A stretch of DNA of 64,000 nt from the NCBI RefSeq assembly GCF_900143645.1, contig NZ_FRFD01000003.1:620001-684000 (forward strand), in the 5' to 3' direction. Source of the stretch: Anaerocolumna xylanovorans DSM 12503. Its GTDB lineage: Bacteria; Bacillota; Clostridia; Lachnospirales; Lachnospiraceae. How positions within the stretch are numbered: position 1 is the first letter of the stretch; every line of letters starts with the position of its first letter. The position numbers and the translations under genes are program-made. The notes under the pieces were generated by a model that saw only the letters and a list, made by a program, of their open reading frames with translations, did no database searches and had not been told where the DNA came from. Below are positions 43,001 through 50,925 of the stretch, one piece after another.

Positions 43001-43270
43001 ATACAGGGAACATTTGCGGTTATTCTGACAAATGCAGCGCTCTTTATTTTACTTCTGGCGGTAGCAGCAGTGACATCGGATATCCAAATTGGAAGCTTTG
43101 GCACACTGGTAAATGTAACGGTGGCAGAGCTGCTGTGGAAGTATCCATGGCCGGTTCACATATTGATAAGCATTATATTTATTGGGGTTATTACTATTTT
43201 ACAGATAGTACCGGCTGTACGGATTGCAAGACAATATCCGGTGGAGAATATCAGAAGCCTTGGAAGATAA
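40040..43270 (+). CDS. Large FtsX-family ABC permease
   Basis: 1076 residues: TM1 (LLKLVVSLSFAFITAALIF), an extracytoplasmic region of about 340 residues, three helices with the FtsX motif (RRGRKLVLLKSIGATKGQL) at about 395-510, then a second TM and an extracytoplasmic region. Three final helices carry the second FtsX motif (RNRIGILQSMGVTKGQFTCQYLLQ). This doubled FtsX layout is typical of Firmicute peptide/lipid exporters of the MacB-like ABC-3 type. ATG 40040 (or adjacent 40037) behind GGAGGG. Works with the preceding ATPase; substrate unknown. The loop 41100-41160 is Ser/Gly rich. Confidence 0.83.
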   Translation: MNLREIARNGMKGRKKDSFLLKLVVSLSFAFITAALIFQASMEKTKTAQREELYGSWQGAYLGGNEDTYKKLLKEKEIKTVTSTTNIGSSDNLGIIGTLPKDLQKMGNFTLYKGRFPQEDDEILVELNQLSNAGMDLSVGQKVNLSIVMVTEDNSVNQEVDIRMNEAYSKGENLVKYGFHENPSTDIKDIHVVVSTDYVYLFKSGEPSDTETIKEKGFLSHQEVMLQKEFTICGILNTYSDKWDLGGHTVPNAFVTEEAGSALTDAFYHNGYTDVKDYKMPMDIFFRLRSLDSNIFKRLAAKYPDTAAKSEDLYDFYSRIWVNINKNISPAEREKISKYYNTGVSEEPSGEDTGMMKGSVTQGGDSTSNFRRNSFSYPDTDNSVEHMITASILGIIFITTVCAVFQIFLTQIKRRGRKLVLLKSIGATKGQLAGILFWEAVYFWRTGLVFGALGGSGVSVLILYLMKFMGKEELVIAIPLKLLLVGILIGSISLFAGVLLPAVSAVNVPLTGTMEKKQKHKKGTALKKEKNRYVKQDFFHITLRYLKISRGKSLLSFAISLFIISILSASLYLSYHAFQRYQDSVLDTGRPDYTLKAVYGENQNKLPEIEAELKKIKGVENITSYKYGKNLLFWYDGMDKDTLINTFESLLPDKLKSEHFAKYVPDTKDQPEYITNAYYSYYYGIAPDAEASKAILSAVTEGSVDLERFKKGEEVILLVPLYKTENTEDTAKNTAKEEGKGSKKAGYEKVKAAVGLDKRFHWLLEEDDAYYTSLDGRYKNLYDSYPTIKPGDTLYLSADKEKLTEGGKIPGFNTAQVRVGGIIRYFPKDGVWPFSNLVPAYAVIGSMDGMEALYPNSKMGLFRVNIDQMTEMVKVLYPSSYGRTLWNITAKDKENPEVLDAALLSFANKYGFTLYNYKESSERVLGEALNNILIIGLLGLISSVIALVAFYNTAVSRMEQERNRIGILQSMGVTKGQFTCQYLLQGVIQGTFAVILTNAALFILLLAVAAVTSDIQIGSFGTLVNVTVAELLWKYPWPVHILISIIFIGVITILQIVPAVRIARQYPVENIRSLGR

Positions 43271-43336
43271 GACTTTGACAAGGGGAATTTAAAGTCTAAA
43301 AGAGCTTGATGGCAAAGAAAGATGGAGGAGACAACA

Positions 43337-43759
43337 GTGACACAGGCAATTATCCATATAGCTTTGGTCGTAGAAGATTATGATGAGGCCATAGAATTTT
43401 ATACCAAAAAGCTTAATTTTACCTTAATTGAAGATACCTATCAGCCGGAGCAGAATAAGCGTTGGGTGGTAGTATCACCGCCTGGCTCAACCGGATGTAC
43501 GCTGTTGCTTGCAAAGGCATCAAAACCGGAGCAAGTGTCTTTTATCGGAAATCAGGCAGGGGGGAGAATCTACTTATTTCTTGGTACGGATGATTTCTGG
43601 AGGGATTATCAGGAGATGATTTCAAAGGGAATTGAGTTTGTGAGAGAGCCGAAAGAACAGCCTTACGGAATAGTGGCAGTCTTTAAGGATTTGTACGGAA
43701 ATCTGTGGGATTTGGTTCAATTTAAGGAAGGGCATCCAATGGAGAAAAGAGTAAAATAG
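43337..43759 (+). CDS. VOC-superfamily (glyoxalase/bleomycin-resistance-like) protein
   Basis: 140 residues of the vicinal-oxygen-chelate fold. IIHIALVVEDYDEAIEFYTKKLNF and the C-terminal FKDLYGNLWDLVQF contain metal-ligand positions (His, Asp). GTG 43337 is preferred since GGAGGAG (43325-43331) lies 6 nt upstream; ATG 43322 would place the site inside the gene. Substrate not determinable. An AGACTTT/AAAGTCT hairpin lies just upstream (about 43269-43297). Confidence 0.72.
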   Translation: MTQAIIHIALVVEDYDEAIEFYTKKLNFTLIEDTYQPEQNKRWVVVSPPGSTGCTLLLAKASKPEQVSFIGNQAGGRIYLFLGTDDFWRDYQEMISKGIEFVREPKEQPYGIVAVFKDLYGNLWDLVQFKEGHPMEKRVK

Positions 43760-43851
43760 TTTGTTTGATAAAGAGAATCTAATTATCATATTCTATTCAA
43801 AGTCAGGTAATACTAAAGGGAAAATAGTATCTCATGACAAGGAGTATCGGA

Positions 43852-45507
43852 ATGGAAAATGCAATGTTTTGTTATCAATGTGAACAGACCTTCGGAGGAA
43901 AAGGATGTACCAAGAGCGGTGTTTGCGGGAAAACACCGGAAATAGCAAATCTTCAGGATTTATTAATCTATCAGTTAAAAGGTATTTCCTGCTATGCCAG
44001 GCCTTTAATCGAACAGGGAAAGAAGATTGATAAGGATGTTGTAAAATTTGTAGAAAACGGTCTGTTTACTACACTAACCAATGTAAACTTTGATGCAGAG
44101 GTTCATGTCAGGTTATTAAAGGAAGCGCAGCAGATAAAGGAAGCCATAAGAGAACAGGCACCGGAAGGGGAATATCCGGAGGCAGCTACTTATACTTTAA
44201 GTGAAACCAAGGAAGATATGCTAAAGGATTCTGTTAAGGCTGGAATTATGCATAATCAAGACTTGGATGAGGACATACGTTCCCTGCGTTCTACCGTTCT
44301 TTATGGACTAAAGGGAATCAGTGCTTACGGGCATCAGGCAAGATTTATTGGCTTTCAGGATGATCAGGTGGATCATATGTATTTCCTGGGGTTAGAAGCC
44401 ACGACAAATGATAAACTAACACTGGAAGATATGATACGCATGACGATGAGGGTAGGAGAGGCGAGCGTACAGGTAATGAAGCTTTTGGATGAGGCGAATA
44501 CAACAAGATTCCAGAATCCTACTGTCAATAAGGTTAATGTAAATATTAAAAAAGGCCCTTTTATCATTGTATCAGGTCATGATCTGCATGATCTGGAAAT
44601 GCTGTTGGAACAGACAAAAGGAAAAGGCATCAATATCTATACCCATGGAGAGATGCTGCCCTCCCACGGTTATCCGGAACTAAAGAAACACAAGCATCTT
44701 GTCGGCAATTTTGGCTCTGCCTGGCAGAATCAGCAAAAAGAATTTGATGAAGTGCCCGGCTGTATCCTAATGACCACCAACTGCCTCATGAAGCCAAGGG
44801 ATTCCTATAAAGACAGGATATTTACCACCAGTGTGGTAGGCTGGGACGGCGTAAAGTACATTGATGTAAAAGAGGATGGGAGCAAGGATTTTACAGAAAT
44901 CATTGAAAAAGCGTTAGAGCTTGGAGGTTTCAGAGAAGATTTTGGGAAGAAGGAAATCTTAGTAGGCTTTGGACATCATGAGACACTGTCTCATGCAGAG
45001 GAGATTGTAAAAGCAGTAAAAGGGGGTGTTATCAGACATTTTTTCCTGATCGGAGGCTGCGATGGAGCCAGACCCGGAAGAAGCTATTACACAGACTTGG
45101 CTCAAATGGTACCAAAGGATTGTGTCATTCTTACTCTGGCCTGCGGCAAATACCGCTTTAACAAGCTGGATTTTGGAACGGTTGCAGGTTTGCCAAGACT
45201 TTTGGATGTGGGACAATGTAATGATGCCTATTCAGCCATCCGTATAGCCACGGCTTTGGCAGATGCTTTTGACACAGATGTGAATTCTCTGCCCCTTACC
45301 ATCATATTGTCCTGGTATGAGCAAAAGGCAGTAGCAGATTTGCTGGCACTTTTATCACTTGGAATTAAAGGGATGTATCTGGGACCGAGCCTGCCGGCTT
45401 TTCTGTCACCAAATGTTTTTCAATATCTGGTGGATACCTTTAACATTAATCCCATCAGCACACCGGAGGATGATTTAAAGGCAGCATTAAAACAGGCAGC
45501 GCTTTAA
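43852..45507 (+). CDS. hcp: Hydroxylamine reductase / hybrid cluster protein
   Basis: Hybrid Fe-S-O cluster protein, reducing hydroxylamine or acting as NO reductase/nitrosylase in nitrosative stress. The 551-residue protein has the N-terminal cluster motif FCYQCEQTFGGKGCTKSGVC. Hybrid-cluster ligands include GHDLHDLE, the Cys in CILMTTNCLM, GCDGARPGRSYY and ACGKYRFNKLDFG. AAGGAG precedes ATG 43852 by 7 nt; an ATG at 43834 lies before this site. Monocistronic with a terminator downstream. No NsrR site recognised. Confidence 0.93.
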   Translation: MENAMFCYQCEQTFGGKGCTKSGVCGKTPEIANLQDLLIYQLKGISCYARPLIEQGKKIDKDVVKFVENGLFTTLTNVNFDAEVHVRLLKEAQQIKEAIREQAPEGEYPEAATYTLSETKEDMLKDSVKAGIMHNQDLDEDIRSLRSTVLYGLKGISAYGHQARFIGFQDDQVDHMYFLGLEATTNDKLTLEDMIRMTMRVGEASVQVMKLLDEANTTRFQNPTVNKVNVNIKKGPFIIVSGHDLHDLEMLLEQTKGKGINIYTHGEMLPSHGYPELKKHKHLVGNFGSAWQNQQKEFDEVPGCILMTTNCLMKPRDSYKDRIFTTSVVGWDGVKYIDVKEDGSKDFTEIIEKALELGGFREDFGKKEILVGFGHHETLSHAEEIVKAVKGGVIRHFFLIGGCDGARPGRSYYTDLAQMVPKDCVILTLACGKYRFNKLDFGTVAGLPRLLDVGQCNDAYSAIRIATALADAFDTDVNSLPLTIILSWYEQKAVADLLALLSLGIKGMYLGPSLPAFLSPNVFQYLVDTFNINPISTPEDDLKAALKQAAL

Positions 45508-45530
45508 ATAAAAGACAGATAAAATAAGAG

Positions 45531-45576
45531 CGGGTAGTTTCTTAACATTTGAGTTAAGGAACTATCCGTTTTTTTA
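45531..45576 (+). terminator. Terminator after hcp
   Basis: CGGGTAGTTTCTTAAC pairs with GTTAAGGAACTATCCG (one mismatch) followed by seven T. Confidence 0.85.
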
Positions 45577-45659
45577 TAAGTCTGCACTTGGCCGAATAAG
45601 TAGTAGTGTTTCATAGACGGATACTGTATAATAATACCAGGAAAGGAATAGCTATTAAA

Positions 45660-46622
45660 ATGAAAAAATTGGGATTAGAAGCTTTCTGTGAAATAAAGAA
45701 TTGGATGTATAGAAATGCCAGACCGGTTGACTTGGCACTATGGAAGTACTATTTTGAGAATGGAAATAAAGAAGCAGTGCTGTCATCATTAGCTTATTAC
45801 CAAAATGAAGACGGAGGATTTGGACATGCACTGGAAGCCGACAGTTGGAATCCGAATTCATCACCGTATACGACCCTTTATGCAATCAATATATTACAAG
45901 CCATGGATTTTAAGGATATAAGTCATCCTATTATGCAAGGCATATTCAGATTCTTAAGCAGTGGTAAGCATTTTTCTAAAACGGGATGGCTGTTTAGTAT
46001 ACCGACAAATAACGAATATGCCCATGCACCGTGGTGGACATATAACAGTGATGCAAATGAATTAGAGAGCATCGGTGTTACTGCGGAATTATCCGGTTTT
46101 GTATTAAAGTATTTTGATAAAGATACCGATTTATATAAAAGAGTTATTCTAATTATGAATGATATTATTGCAAAATTAGAAATACAGGATAGTTATGGCG
46201 ATATGGGCATTGGAGGCTATTGTGTTCTTCTGGATACGATTAAGCAGGCTGGTATAGAAAAACAATTCAATTATACAAAGCTGCGGGATGTTGTAAAGGG
46301 ATTGGTATATAATTCCATTGAAAGGGACACCTCAAAATGGAGTTCTTACGGAGTGCGGCCTTCTAACTATATTACTACCCCAGACAGTATATATTATAAA
46401 GACAATGAAGATATCGTTCAAAAGGAGCTTGACTATCTGATTGAAACAAGAGAAAAGTGCAATGTTTGGAATATAACCTGGAGCTGGTTTGAGAATAATG
46501 AAAAATATCCAAAAGAATTTGCCATCAGTGAAAATTGGTGGAAGGCAGGTAAAGCAATCGAAAAGCTGGTCCTATTAAGGAATTTTGAGAGGATTGATTG
46601 TAATGGAGAATATATATTTTAA
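45660..46622 (+). CDS. Uncharacterised alpha/alpha-toroid (prenyltransferase/terpene-cyclase-like) protein
   Basis: 320 residues, no signal peptide. Residues about 40-70 (LAYYQNEDGGFGHALEADSW) carry the QxxDGGFG-type motif of alpha/alpha-toroid proteins (squalene-hopene cyclase, protein prenyltransferases). No Asp-rich catalytic DDxD motif is visible, so enzyme activity is not claimed. Helical throughout. ATG 45660 behind AGGAA; the promoter TATAAT at 45626 gives a leader of about 25 nt. Function unknown. Confidence 0.55.
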   Translation: MKKLGLEAFCEIKNWMYRNARPVDLALWKYYFENGNKEAVLSSLAYYQNEDGGFGHALEADSWNPNSSPYTTLYAINILQAMDFKDISHPIMQGIFRFLSSGKHFSKTGWLFSIPTNNEYAHAPWWTYNSDANELESIGVTAELSGFVLKYFDKDTDLYKRVILIMNDIIAKLEIQDSYGDMGIGGYCVLLDTIKQAGIEKQFNYTKLRDVVKGLVYNSIERDTSKWSSYGVRPSNYITTPDSIYYKDNEDIVQKELDYLIETREKCNVWNITWSWFENNEKYPKEFAISENWWKAGKAIEKLVLLRNFERIDCNGEYIF

Positions 46623-46672
46623 ACAAATAGGCTGGTTGTCAGACAGTGGTCATTAGGATACGTTAGAATTAC

Positions 46673-46701
46673 TTGACAAAGAAGACAGAAGAACAGATAA
46701 T
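46673..46701 (+). promoter_or_regulatory. csoR: Promoter of csoR
   Basis: TTGACA (46673-46678), 17-nt spacer, GATAAT (46696-46701). Confidence 0.7.
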
Positions 46702-46707
46702 GTACAC

Positions 46708-46734
46708 ATACCCCTTATGGTATATAGGGGTGTA
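46708..46734. promoter_or_regulatory. CsoR-type operator upstream of csoR
   Basis: ATACCCC, 12 nt, GGGGTGT inverted repeat at the transcription start, sharing ACCCC/GGGGT arms with the operator at 47147-47185. Confidence 0.6.
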
Positions 46735-46819
46735 ATGTGAAAAAAGTATTTTTCACGCGCAAATTTGTGCCTGCGGTCTAAAGTTTGCAGGTATAGGAAA
46801 GGGCATGGTTATTTATATG
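46735..46819 (+). repeat. Type A interspersed element (copy A3)
   Basis: First hairpin TGAAAAA-AGTA-TTTTTCA, then GCAAATTTGTGCCTGCGG, TCTAAAGTTTGCAGG, TATAGGAAAGGGCATGG, TTATTTATATG. It provides the RBS and both possible start codons of csoR. Confidence 0.85.
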
Positions 46820-47092
46820 AAACAGTGTATGGATTCTGATAATTTACATCGCCGTCTGAAAAAGATTATAGGACAGGTACAGGCAATTGATCGTATGGTG
46901 GATGAAGATGTCCCTTGTGAAGATGTTCTTTCCCAAATCAATGCAGCGAAATCGGCACTTCATAAAGTAGGTCAGGTAGTATTGGAAGGGCATATTAACC
47001 ATTGTGTTAAGGATGGTATAGAGCATGGGGATGCAGACAAAACGATCGAAAGCTTTACAAAGGCAGTAGAGCGTTTTTCAAATATGGTATGA
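46805..47092 (+). CDS. csoR: CsoR-family metal-sensing repressor
   Basis: 95 residues, all-helical DUF156 repressor. The Cu(I) ligand triad Cys38-His63-Cys67 is in place (VPCEDVL, GHINHC), matching copper CsoR rather than RcnR (C-H-H) or persulfide CstR (C-C). Start ATG 46805, or ATG 46817 giving 91 residues; both lie in repeat A3. It probably represses itself and the P1B ATPase through the operators at 46708-46734 and 47147-47185. It ends in its own terminator. Confidence 0.87.
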   Translation: MVIYMKQCMDSDNLHRRLKKIIGQVQAIDRMVDEDVPCEDVLSQINAAKSALHKVGQVVLEGHINHCVKDGIEHGDADKTIESFTKAVERFSNMV

Positions 47093-47097
47093 ATGGT

Positions 47098-47130
47098 AAA
47101 ACCAGCCGGATTGTTTGGCTGGTTTTATTT
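47098..47130 (+). terminator. Terminator after csoR
   Basis: AAACCAGCC/GGCTGGTTT, 9-bp perfect stem, then TATTTA. Confidence 0.75.
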
Positions 47131-47138
47131 ATGCCTTC

Positions 47139-47167
47139 TTGACAACCTATACCCCTATAGGTATAAT
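47139..47167 (+). promoter_or_regulatory. Consensus promoter of the P1B ATPase gene
   Basis: TTGACA (47139-47144), 17-nt spacer, TATAAT (47162-47167): both boxes perfect. The spacer and -10 lie inside the inverted repeat at 47147-47185. Confidence 0.85.
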
Positions 47168-47185
47168 ATACCTATAGGGGTATAG
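47147..47185. promoter_or_regulatory. 39-bp perfect inverted repeat operator (CsoR-like)
   Basis: CTATACCCCTATAGGTATA, one A, TATACCTATAGGGGTATAG: 19-nt arms, perfect. It contains the -10 and most of the spacer, so a bound repressor would block RNA polymerase. Confidence 0.8.
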
Positions 47186-47231
47186 GCTATAACTATAGAG
47201 CGGTTTATATCCACTGGGTATAAAGGAGGTA

Positions 47232-47316
47232 GTGTGAAAAATAAATTTTTCACACGCAAATTTGTGCCTGCGGTCCAAAGTTTGCATGTACAGGAAAGGA
47301 TATGAGTATTTTTATG
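47232..47316 (+). repeat. Type A interspersed element (copy A4)
   Basis: First hairpin GTGTGAAAAAT/ATTTTTCACAC (11-bp arms), then GCAAATTTGTGCCTGCGG, TCCAAAGTTTGCATG, TACAGGAAAGGATATGAG, TATTTTTATG. It provides the RBS and start of the ATPase gene. Confidence 0.87.
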
Positions 47317-49191
47317 AAGAAATTAGAGAAAATATTAGAATGGGGAGGCACAAAGAGGGATATCACATTTTTGGCTGCTTCAGCGATTGCTTTAGTAATA
47401 AGTATTTTTGATATTCTGCCGCTTCCCTTTGATGCAGCATGGGTTGCCATTATATTGTGCGGCATTCCTATTATTTTAGAAGCAATGGCAGGGTTGGTTA
47501 CTTCTTTTGATATTAAAGCGGATGTGCTGGTTTCTATAGCGCTGATAGCATCAATTATTATAGGCGAGAATTTTGCTGCCGGTGAAGTTGCATTTATAAT
47601 GCAGTTAGGAGCCTTGCTGGAAGATTTGACTGTGTCAAAAGCAAGGGAGGGGATTGAAAAGCTTGTTCACCTTACGCCACGTACTGCACGTAAGATTTTA
47701 GGAACAGAGGTTCAGACAGTGCCTGCCGAGCAGGTAAAAGTTGGAGACTTGCTTCGGGTACTTCCGGGAGAGATAATACCTGTGGACGGTATCATAAAAG
47801 AAGGTCAGACATCCATTAATCAAGCGGTAATGACAGGAGAATCAATGCCTGTTGATAAGGCGGCAGGTGATGAGGTATCAAGCGGTACAGTTAATCAGTT
47901 TGGCTCTTTTGATATGGAAGCGGTCAAAGTCGGAGAGGATAGTTCGATTCAGCGCATGATTCGGCTTGTGCAGTCTGCGGATGCAGGAAAGGCTAAAATA
48001 GTGGGTATTGCTGACAGATGGGCAACCTGGATTGTTATAATTGCCTTAAGTGCTGCCGCACTTACCTGGCTGATTAGCGGAGAGATTATCCGTGCTGTTA
48101 CGATTTTGGTGGTATTTTGCCCGTGTGCGCTGGTACTGGCAACACCTACTGCCATTATGGCGGCAATTGGAAATGCTACGAAACATGGTTTTCTGGTCCG
48201 GGAAGGTGATGCGCTAGAACGCTTGGCTGCAGTGAAGATAATCACTTTTGATAAAACGGGAACCATTACATATGGTACACCCCAGGTAGTTGCTGTTCAC
48301 AGCTTTCTTCCGGATATTTCACAAGAAGAAATATATAACTATGCCGCCTGTGCGGAAGCCCGTTCGGAACATCCCCTGGGAAAAGCAGTAGTTCGGTGTT
48401 ATCGCAGTTCTTATAAGAAAGATTTTTATCCGGCAGAACAATTTCAGATGTTACCGGGGCGTGGGGTAAAGGCTGTTATTTTGGGAAAAGAAATCGTGGC
48501 AGGAAATTTGGACTTGCTTTCTGAATGCAACATATCTTTGGGGAAAGAAGAAATATCTATTGCAGATAAGTATTTGGAAGAGGGCTGTACAGTTATTTAC
48601 TTGGCTATTAATCAGCAGTTTGCAGGAATTCTTGCTTTAGCCGATACCTTAAGGCAGGAAGCAGCGGCAGTGATTGAAATGGTAAAGGAAGCCGGGCTTA
48701 CTCCTGTTCTTTTAACCGGGGATCATAAAAGTGCGGCATGGCATATTGCAGGACAGCTTCACATAAAGGAGGTACGTGCAAACTGTCTGCCGGAGGACAA
48801 ATTGAAATTAATTGATATATACCAGCAGGAAGAAAGAGCAGTTTGTATGATTGGTGATGGAATTAACGACGCACCTGCTTTGAAAAAGGCATTTGTGGGA
48901 ATAGCAATGGGCGGAATCGGAAGCGATGTTGCAGTGGATGCTGCAGACATTGTATTGGTAAATGATGACATTAAGGAAATCCCATATTTGCTCTGTCTTG
49001 CAAAGAAAATGATGGTAACTATAAAATGTAATCTGGCTTTTTCAATGACACTGAATTTTGTTGCAATCCTGCTTGCAATGACAGGAATTTTGAATCCTGT
49101 CATAGGAGCATTGGTGCACAATGCAGGCTCTGTTGTTGTAATTATAAACTCTGCCTTGCTGCTGAAATGGAGGAAAAAGAGGGTATTGTAA
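47302..49191 (+). CDS. P1B-type heavy-metal-translocating ATPase without N-terminal HMA domain
   Basis: 629-residue metal efflux (or uptake) pump. TGES as MTGESMPVDK, the metal-site CPC at about 273-275, DKTGT (Asp317 phosphorylated), SEHPLG nucleotide-binding motif, and GDGINDAPAL. It lacks the usual N-terminal CxxC HMA domain, starting directly with membrane helices. TM8 carries GALVHNAGSVVVIINS, an HN..S pattern unlike Cu (MxxSS) or Zn/Cd (DxG) pumps, so the metal is uncertain despite the CsoR neighbour. The start is ATG 47302 or 47314, both in repeat A4. Its 3' end overlaps the convergent kinase gene by 50 nt. Confidence 0.85.
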   Translation: MSIFMKKLEKILEWGGTKRDITFLAASAIALVISIFDILPLPFDAAWVAIILCGIPIILEAMAGLVTSFDIKADVLVSIALIASIIIGENFAAGEVAFIMQLGALLEDLTVSKAREGIEKLVHLTPRTARKILGTEVQTVPAEQVKVGDLLRVLPGEIIPVDGIIKEGQTSINQAVMTGESMPVDKAAGDEVSSGTVNQFGSFDMEAVKVGEDSSIQRMIRLVQSADAGKAKIVGIADRWATWIVIIALSAAALTWLISGEIIRAVTILVVFCPCALVLATPTAIMAAIGNATKHGFLVREGDALERLAAVKIITFDKTGTITYGTPQVVAVHSFLPDISQEEIYNYAACAEARSEHPLGKAVVRCYRSSYKKDFYPAEQFQMLPGRGVKAVILGKEIVAGNLDLLSECNISLGKEEISIADKYLEEGCTVIYLAINQQFAGILALADTLRQEAAAVIEMVKEAGLTPVLLTGDHKSAAWHIAGQLHIKEVRANCLPEDKLKLIDIYQQEERAVCMIGDGINDAPALKKAFVGIAMGGIGSDVAVDAADIVLVNDDIKEIPYLLCLAKKMMVTIKCNLAFSMTLNFVAILLAMTGILNPVIGALVHNAGSVVVIINSALLLKWRKKRVL

Positions 49192-50854
49192 GCCATACGG
49201 TTGTACCTTTGTTTACTTTGCTTTCATATCTTAATCCGTACTCTGCTCCATAGTAGAGCTGTATACGCTGATGGACATTGTATGCACCATAGCCGTTCGT
49301 TTCAGAGGTCAGCAGACGGGAGAGTGTCTCTTCCTTCATGCCGCAGCCATTGTCGGATACGGTAAAGGTTAAGAGGGAATCGGTTCTTTTACAGGAGAGA
49401 ATAAGCATTCCCCTTCCGGGAGTTTCTTTGTGGTCGATACCGTGGACAATTGCGTTTTCCGTCAGAGGCTGCAATAAAAGGTTTATCATAACCAGAGAAA
49501 GGGCAGCTTCGTCGATATCGTACACAACATCAAAGGAATTGGAATGCATCATGTTCTGGATGCTGATATAGGACTTGGTATTTTCCAGTTCATCATGTAC
49601 CGATATCAGGTTTTTGCCTTTGTTTAAGGTGGTGCGGTAAAAGGTGGAGAGAAGCTGTGCCATACGGCTGATATCCTCCTGTTCTGCCATAATAGCCTTG
49701 CCGTTTATCAGGGAAAGGCTGTTATAGAGAAAATGAGGATTGATTTGTGCCTGTAAGGCTTTCATTTCATACTCCTGCTGGGTGATTTTACTTTTATAGA
49801 CCTCATCGATGAGGTACTGGATACGGGATACCATGTGGCGGAAGCTTTTGACGAGATGTCCAAGCTCGTCGGAGGAATCATATACAACGTGCACAGACAT
49901 TTCACCATCCTCCAGTGTATCCATGTCTCTGGATAATTCCTCCAGAGGACGGACCAGATTTTTGGATAACAGGGAACTTAAGGCAAAAAGCAGCAATAGG
50001 CACAGAAAGATTATTAGTATTACGATAACAGTAATCTGATTGGCTGCCTGTGATACGGTACGGACCGGGCGGTACACATATATTTTCCAGCCGAAGTTCT
50101 TTAGGGCGGCGGATTGCGTTACATAGGCGGCATTCAGTTCTCCGTCTTTTAAGGAAGAAAGGGGTGCCTCCTTTTCTTTAAAGTTATGACTGGAATAAAG
50201 AACCTCTCCCTGTCCATTTTCAAGGATTACACCGTAAGACTTGTTAAATAGGGTGGATAGGGTGCCAAAGGTTTTATCATAACTGATGTTCATATATAAA
50301 ATACTTTTATAATTACTGCCAGACAGGTATAACTGGCATACTAAAAACAGGGATTTCTTATCTTTTGAGGCTACAAAAAAGGGAGTGGTCTTTGACAGAG
50401 CTTCCCGGTACCAGGGCATACGGTCGATATCGGTCAAAGGTCTTAGAGTGCTGCCATGGGGATAGATGGGATTATCTGTGTATATGGTTAAGGTTTTTAT
50501 TTCTCCGTGAAGAGTCCGGACAGTAGTAAATAAAGGATCAAGCTCGTACATATAGGTCTTATACATATCAAAGTTATCGGTAAAGGTATGGGTAAGGCTG
50601 CTTCGGACATCCTCGTCCCAGAGTATGAGATTTATGGCATTGAGATAGGAGTCTATTTTATAGTTCAGGTTATATACCTCCTGCTTTAGGGATTCCTTTA
50701 ATGCCGTTTTTTCTCTGTCAATCAAAAGCTTTCGAACCTGTCCGTAAGAGAAGCTGCCAAGAACGATAACAGGAATTAAACCTACAAAAAGGCAGATGAT
50801 AGTAACTTTCTTGCGAAAGCTTAAATTCTTAAAGTTCTTAAGTATGCGTCTCAT
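49142..50854 (-). CDS. Sensor histidine kinase, YesM family
   Basis: 570 residues. TM1 about 20-38, an extracytoplasmic sensing domain, TM2 at about 275-300, HAMP-like linker (RPLEELSRDMDTLEDGEM), the phospho-acceptor His_kinase motif QAQINPHFLYNSLSLI, N box PLTENAIVHG and G box DNGCGMKEETL. ATG 50854 behind GGAGAG. Pairs with the YesN regulator upstream. Together they probably sense an extracellular sugar signal and activate the dextran locus. Confidence 0.9.
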   Translation of the reverse strand: MRRILKNFKNLSFRKKVTIICLFVGLIPVIVLGSFSYGQVRKLLIDREKTALKESLKQEVYNLNYKIDSYLNAINLILWDEDVRSSLTHTFTDNFDMYKTYMYELDPLFTTVRTLHGEIKTLTIYTDNPIYPHGSTLRPLTDIDRMPWYREALSKTTPFFVASKDKKSLFLVCQLYLSGSNYKSILYMNISYDKTFGTLSTLFNKSYGVILENGQGEVLYSSHNFKEKEAPLSSLKDGELNAAYVTQSAALKNFGWKIYVYRPVRTVSQAANQITVIVILIIFLCLLLLFALSSLLSKNLVRPLEELSRDMDTLEDGEMSVHVVYDSSDELGHLVKSFRHMVSRIQYLIDEVYKSKITQQEYEMKALQAQINPHFLYNSLSLINGKAIMAEQEDISRMAQLLSTFYRTTLNKGKNLISVHDELENTKSYISIQNMMHSNSFDVVYDIDEAALSLVMINLLLQPLTENAIVHGIDHKETPGRGMLILSCKRTDSLLTFTVSDNGCGMKEETLSRLLTSETNGYGAYNVHQRIQLYYGAEYGLRYESKVNKGTTVWLTIPSFSSISAARQSL

Positions 50855-50925
50855 ATATCTCTCCATTCCTGTCCCGTTTGATATAGAAAGTTTGGACCTG
50901 TATTTGTGCAGTAAACAGGTGGTTC

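Noticed and set aside
45648..45672. A fifth type A element before the alpha/alpha-toroid gene (CAGGAAAGG...TATTAAAATGAAAAA)
   Set aside because: Only the RBS-to-ATG end resembles type A; no first hairpin, GCAAATTTGTG core or second stem is present, and an RBS with AT-rich spacing is common by chance.
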